Source: Betaproteobacteria bacterium
GTDB taxonomy: Bacteria > Pseudomonadota > Gammaproteobacteria > Burkholderiales > Casimicrobiaceae
DNA: 6,278 nucleotides
Reading direction: 5' to 3'
NCBI GenBank assembly: GCA_005889025.1
Contig: VBCZ01000021.1
Coordinates: forward strand, 30,287 to 36,564
In this document: piece after piece, positions 6,230-6,278 of the stretch
Layout of the letters: the number at the start of each line of letters is the position of its first letter
Numbering within the stretch: position 1 is the first letter of the stretch
Translations under genes and position numbers: made by a program
Notes under the pieces: generated by a model
What the model saw: only the letters and a program-made list of their open reading frames with translations
The model's database searches: none
What the model was told of the DNA's origin: nothing

Positions 6230-6278
6230 TCAAACGGCGAGCAGATCGGCTTCCTTCGCATGCAGAACCTTGTCGATT
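6230..6278 (-). CDS. frr: Ribosome recycling factor, C-terminal end only (partial)
   Basis: Only the last 15 codons and a TGA stop (complement of 6230-6232) lie in the window; the rest is beyond the high-coordinate edge. The readable peptide is IDKVLHAKEADLLAV, which matches the usual end of ribosome recycling factor in beta- and gammaproteobacteria (an IDK...AKEADLM/LAV ending). The family protein works with EF-G to split the post-termination ribosome in the cytoplasm. The position directly upstream of uppS on the same strand is the standard order (pyrH-frr-uppS-cdsA), and this supports a call that would be thin on 15 residues alone. Nothing can be said about its start, length or regulation from here. 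Confidence 0.85.
   Translation of the reverse strand, partial: IDKVLHAKEADLLAV

Noticed and set aside
6142..6236. TTGACT overlapping the frr stop as a -35 element for a uppS promoter
   Set aside because: At 17-18 bp spacing the -10 position reads CGCAAC or GCAACG, nothing like TATAAT, so no promoter is supported.

Overview
This is a housekeeping cell-envelope block from a GC-rich Gram-negative proteobacterium, most likely a betaproteobacterium. The gene order and the protein signatures support this: a BamA with the typical beta-class barrel end, an OmpH/Skp-type chaperone directly after it, and a CdsA and RseP of the usual lengths. Every gene lies on the minus strand, so transcription runs from high to low coordinates: frr (last 15 codons only) - uppS - cdsA - rseP - bamA - skp/ompH (177 codons visible, running off the low-coordinate edge). 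I see no tRNA, rRNA, CRISPR array, insertion sequence or phage gene.

Region by region: 6278-6230 is the C-terminus of ribosome recycling factor. An 88-bp spacer with a short near-palindrome follows. 6141-5386 is undecaprenyl diphosphate synthase (UppS). 5385-5242 is a 144-bp spacer with hairpins and no stop codon in any of the six frames; it looks like a dispersed intergenic repeat. 5241-4396 is phosphatidate cytidylyltransferase (CdsA). 4376-3024 is the site-2 zinc protease RseP, only 19 bp after cdsA. 3046-707 is the outer-membrane assembly protein BamA, whose apparent start overlaps the end of rseP by 23 bp. 706-534 is a 173-bp spacer holding a 7-bp-stem hairpin, an overlapping 41-codon ORF of doubtful status and the skp ribosome binding site. 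533-1 is the periplasmic chaperone Skp/OmpH.

The genes fit together as an envelope-biogenesis operon. UppS makes the C55 lipid carrier for peptidoglycan and O-antigen. CdsA makes CDP-diacylglycerol for phospholipids. RseP performs intramembrane proteolysis in the envelope-stress pathway. Skp escorts outer-membrane proteins across the periplasm and BamA inserts them.

The main departure from the usual layout is that dxr (1-deoxy-D-xylulose-5-phosphate reductoisomerase), commonly found between cdsA and rseP in related bacteria, is absent. No previously undescribed system is evident. The points worth a second look are the missing dxr, the uppS-cdsA spacer element, the bamA start, and the structured bamA-skp leader.
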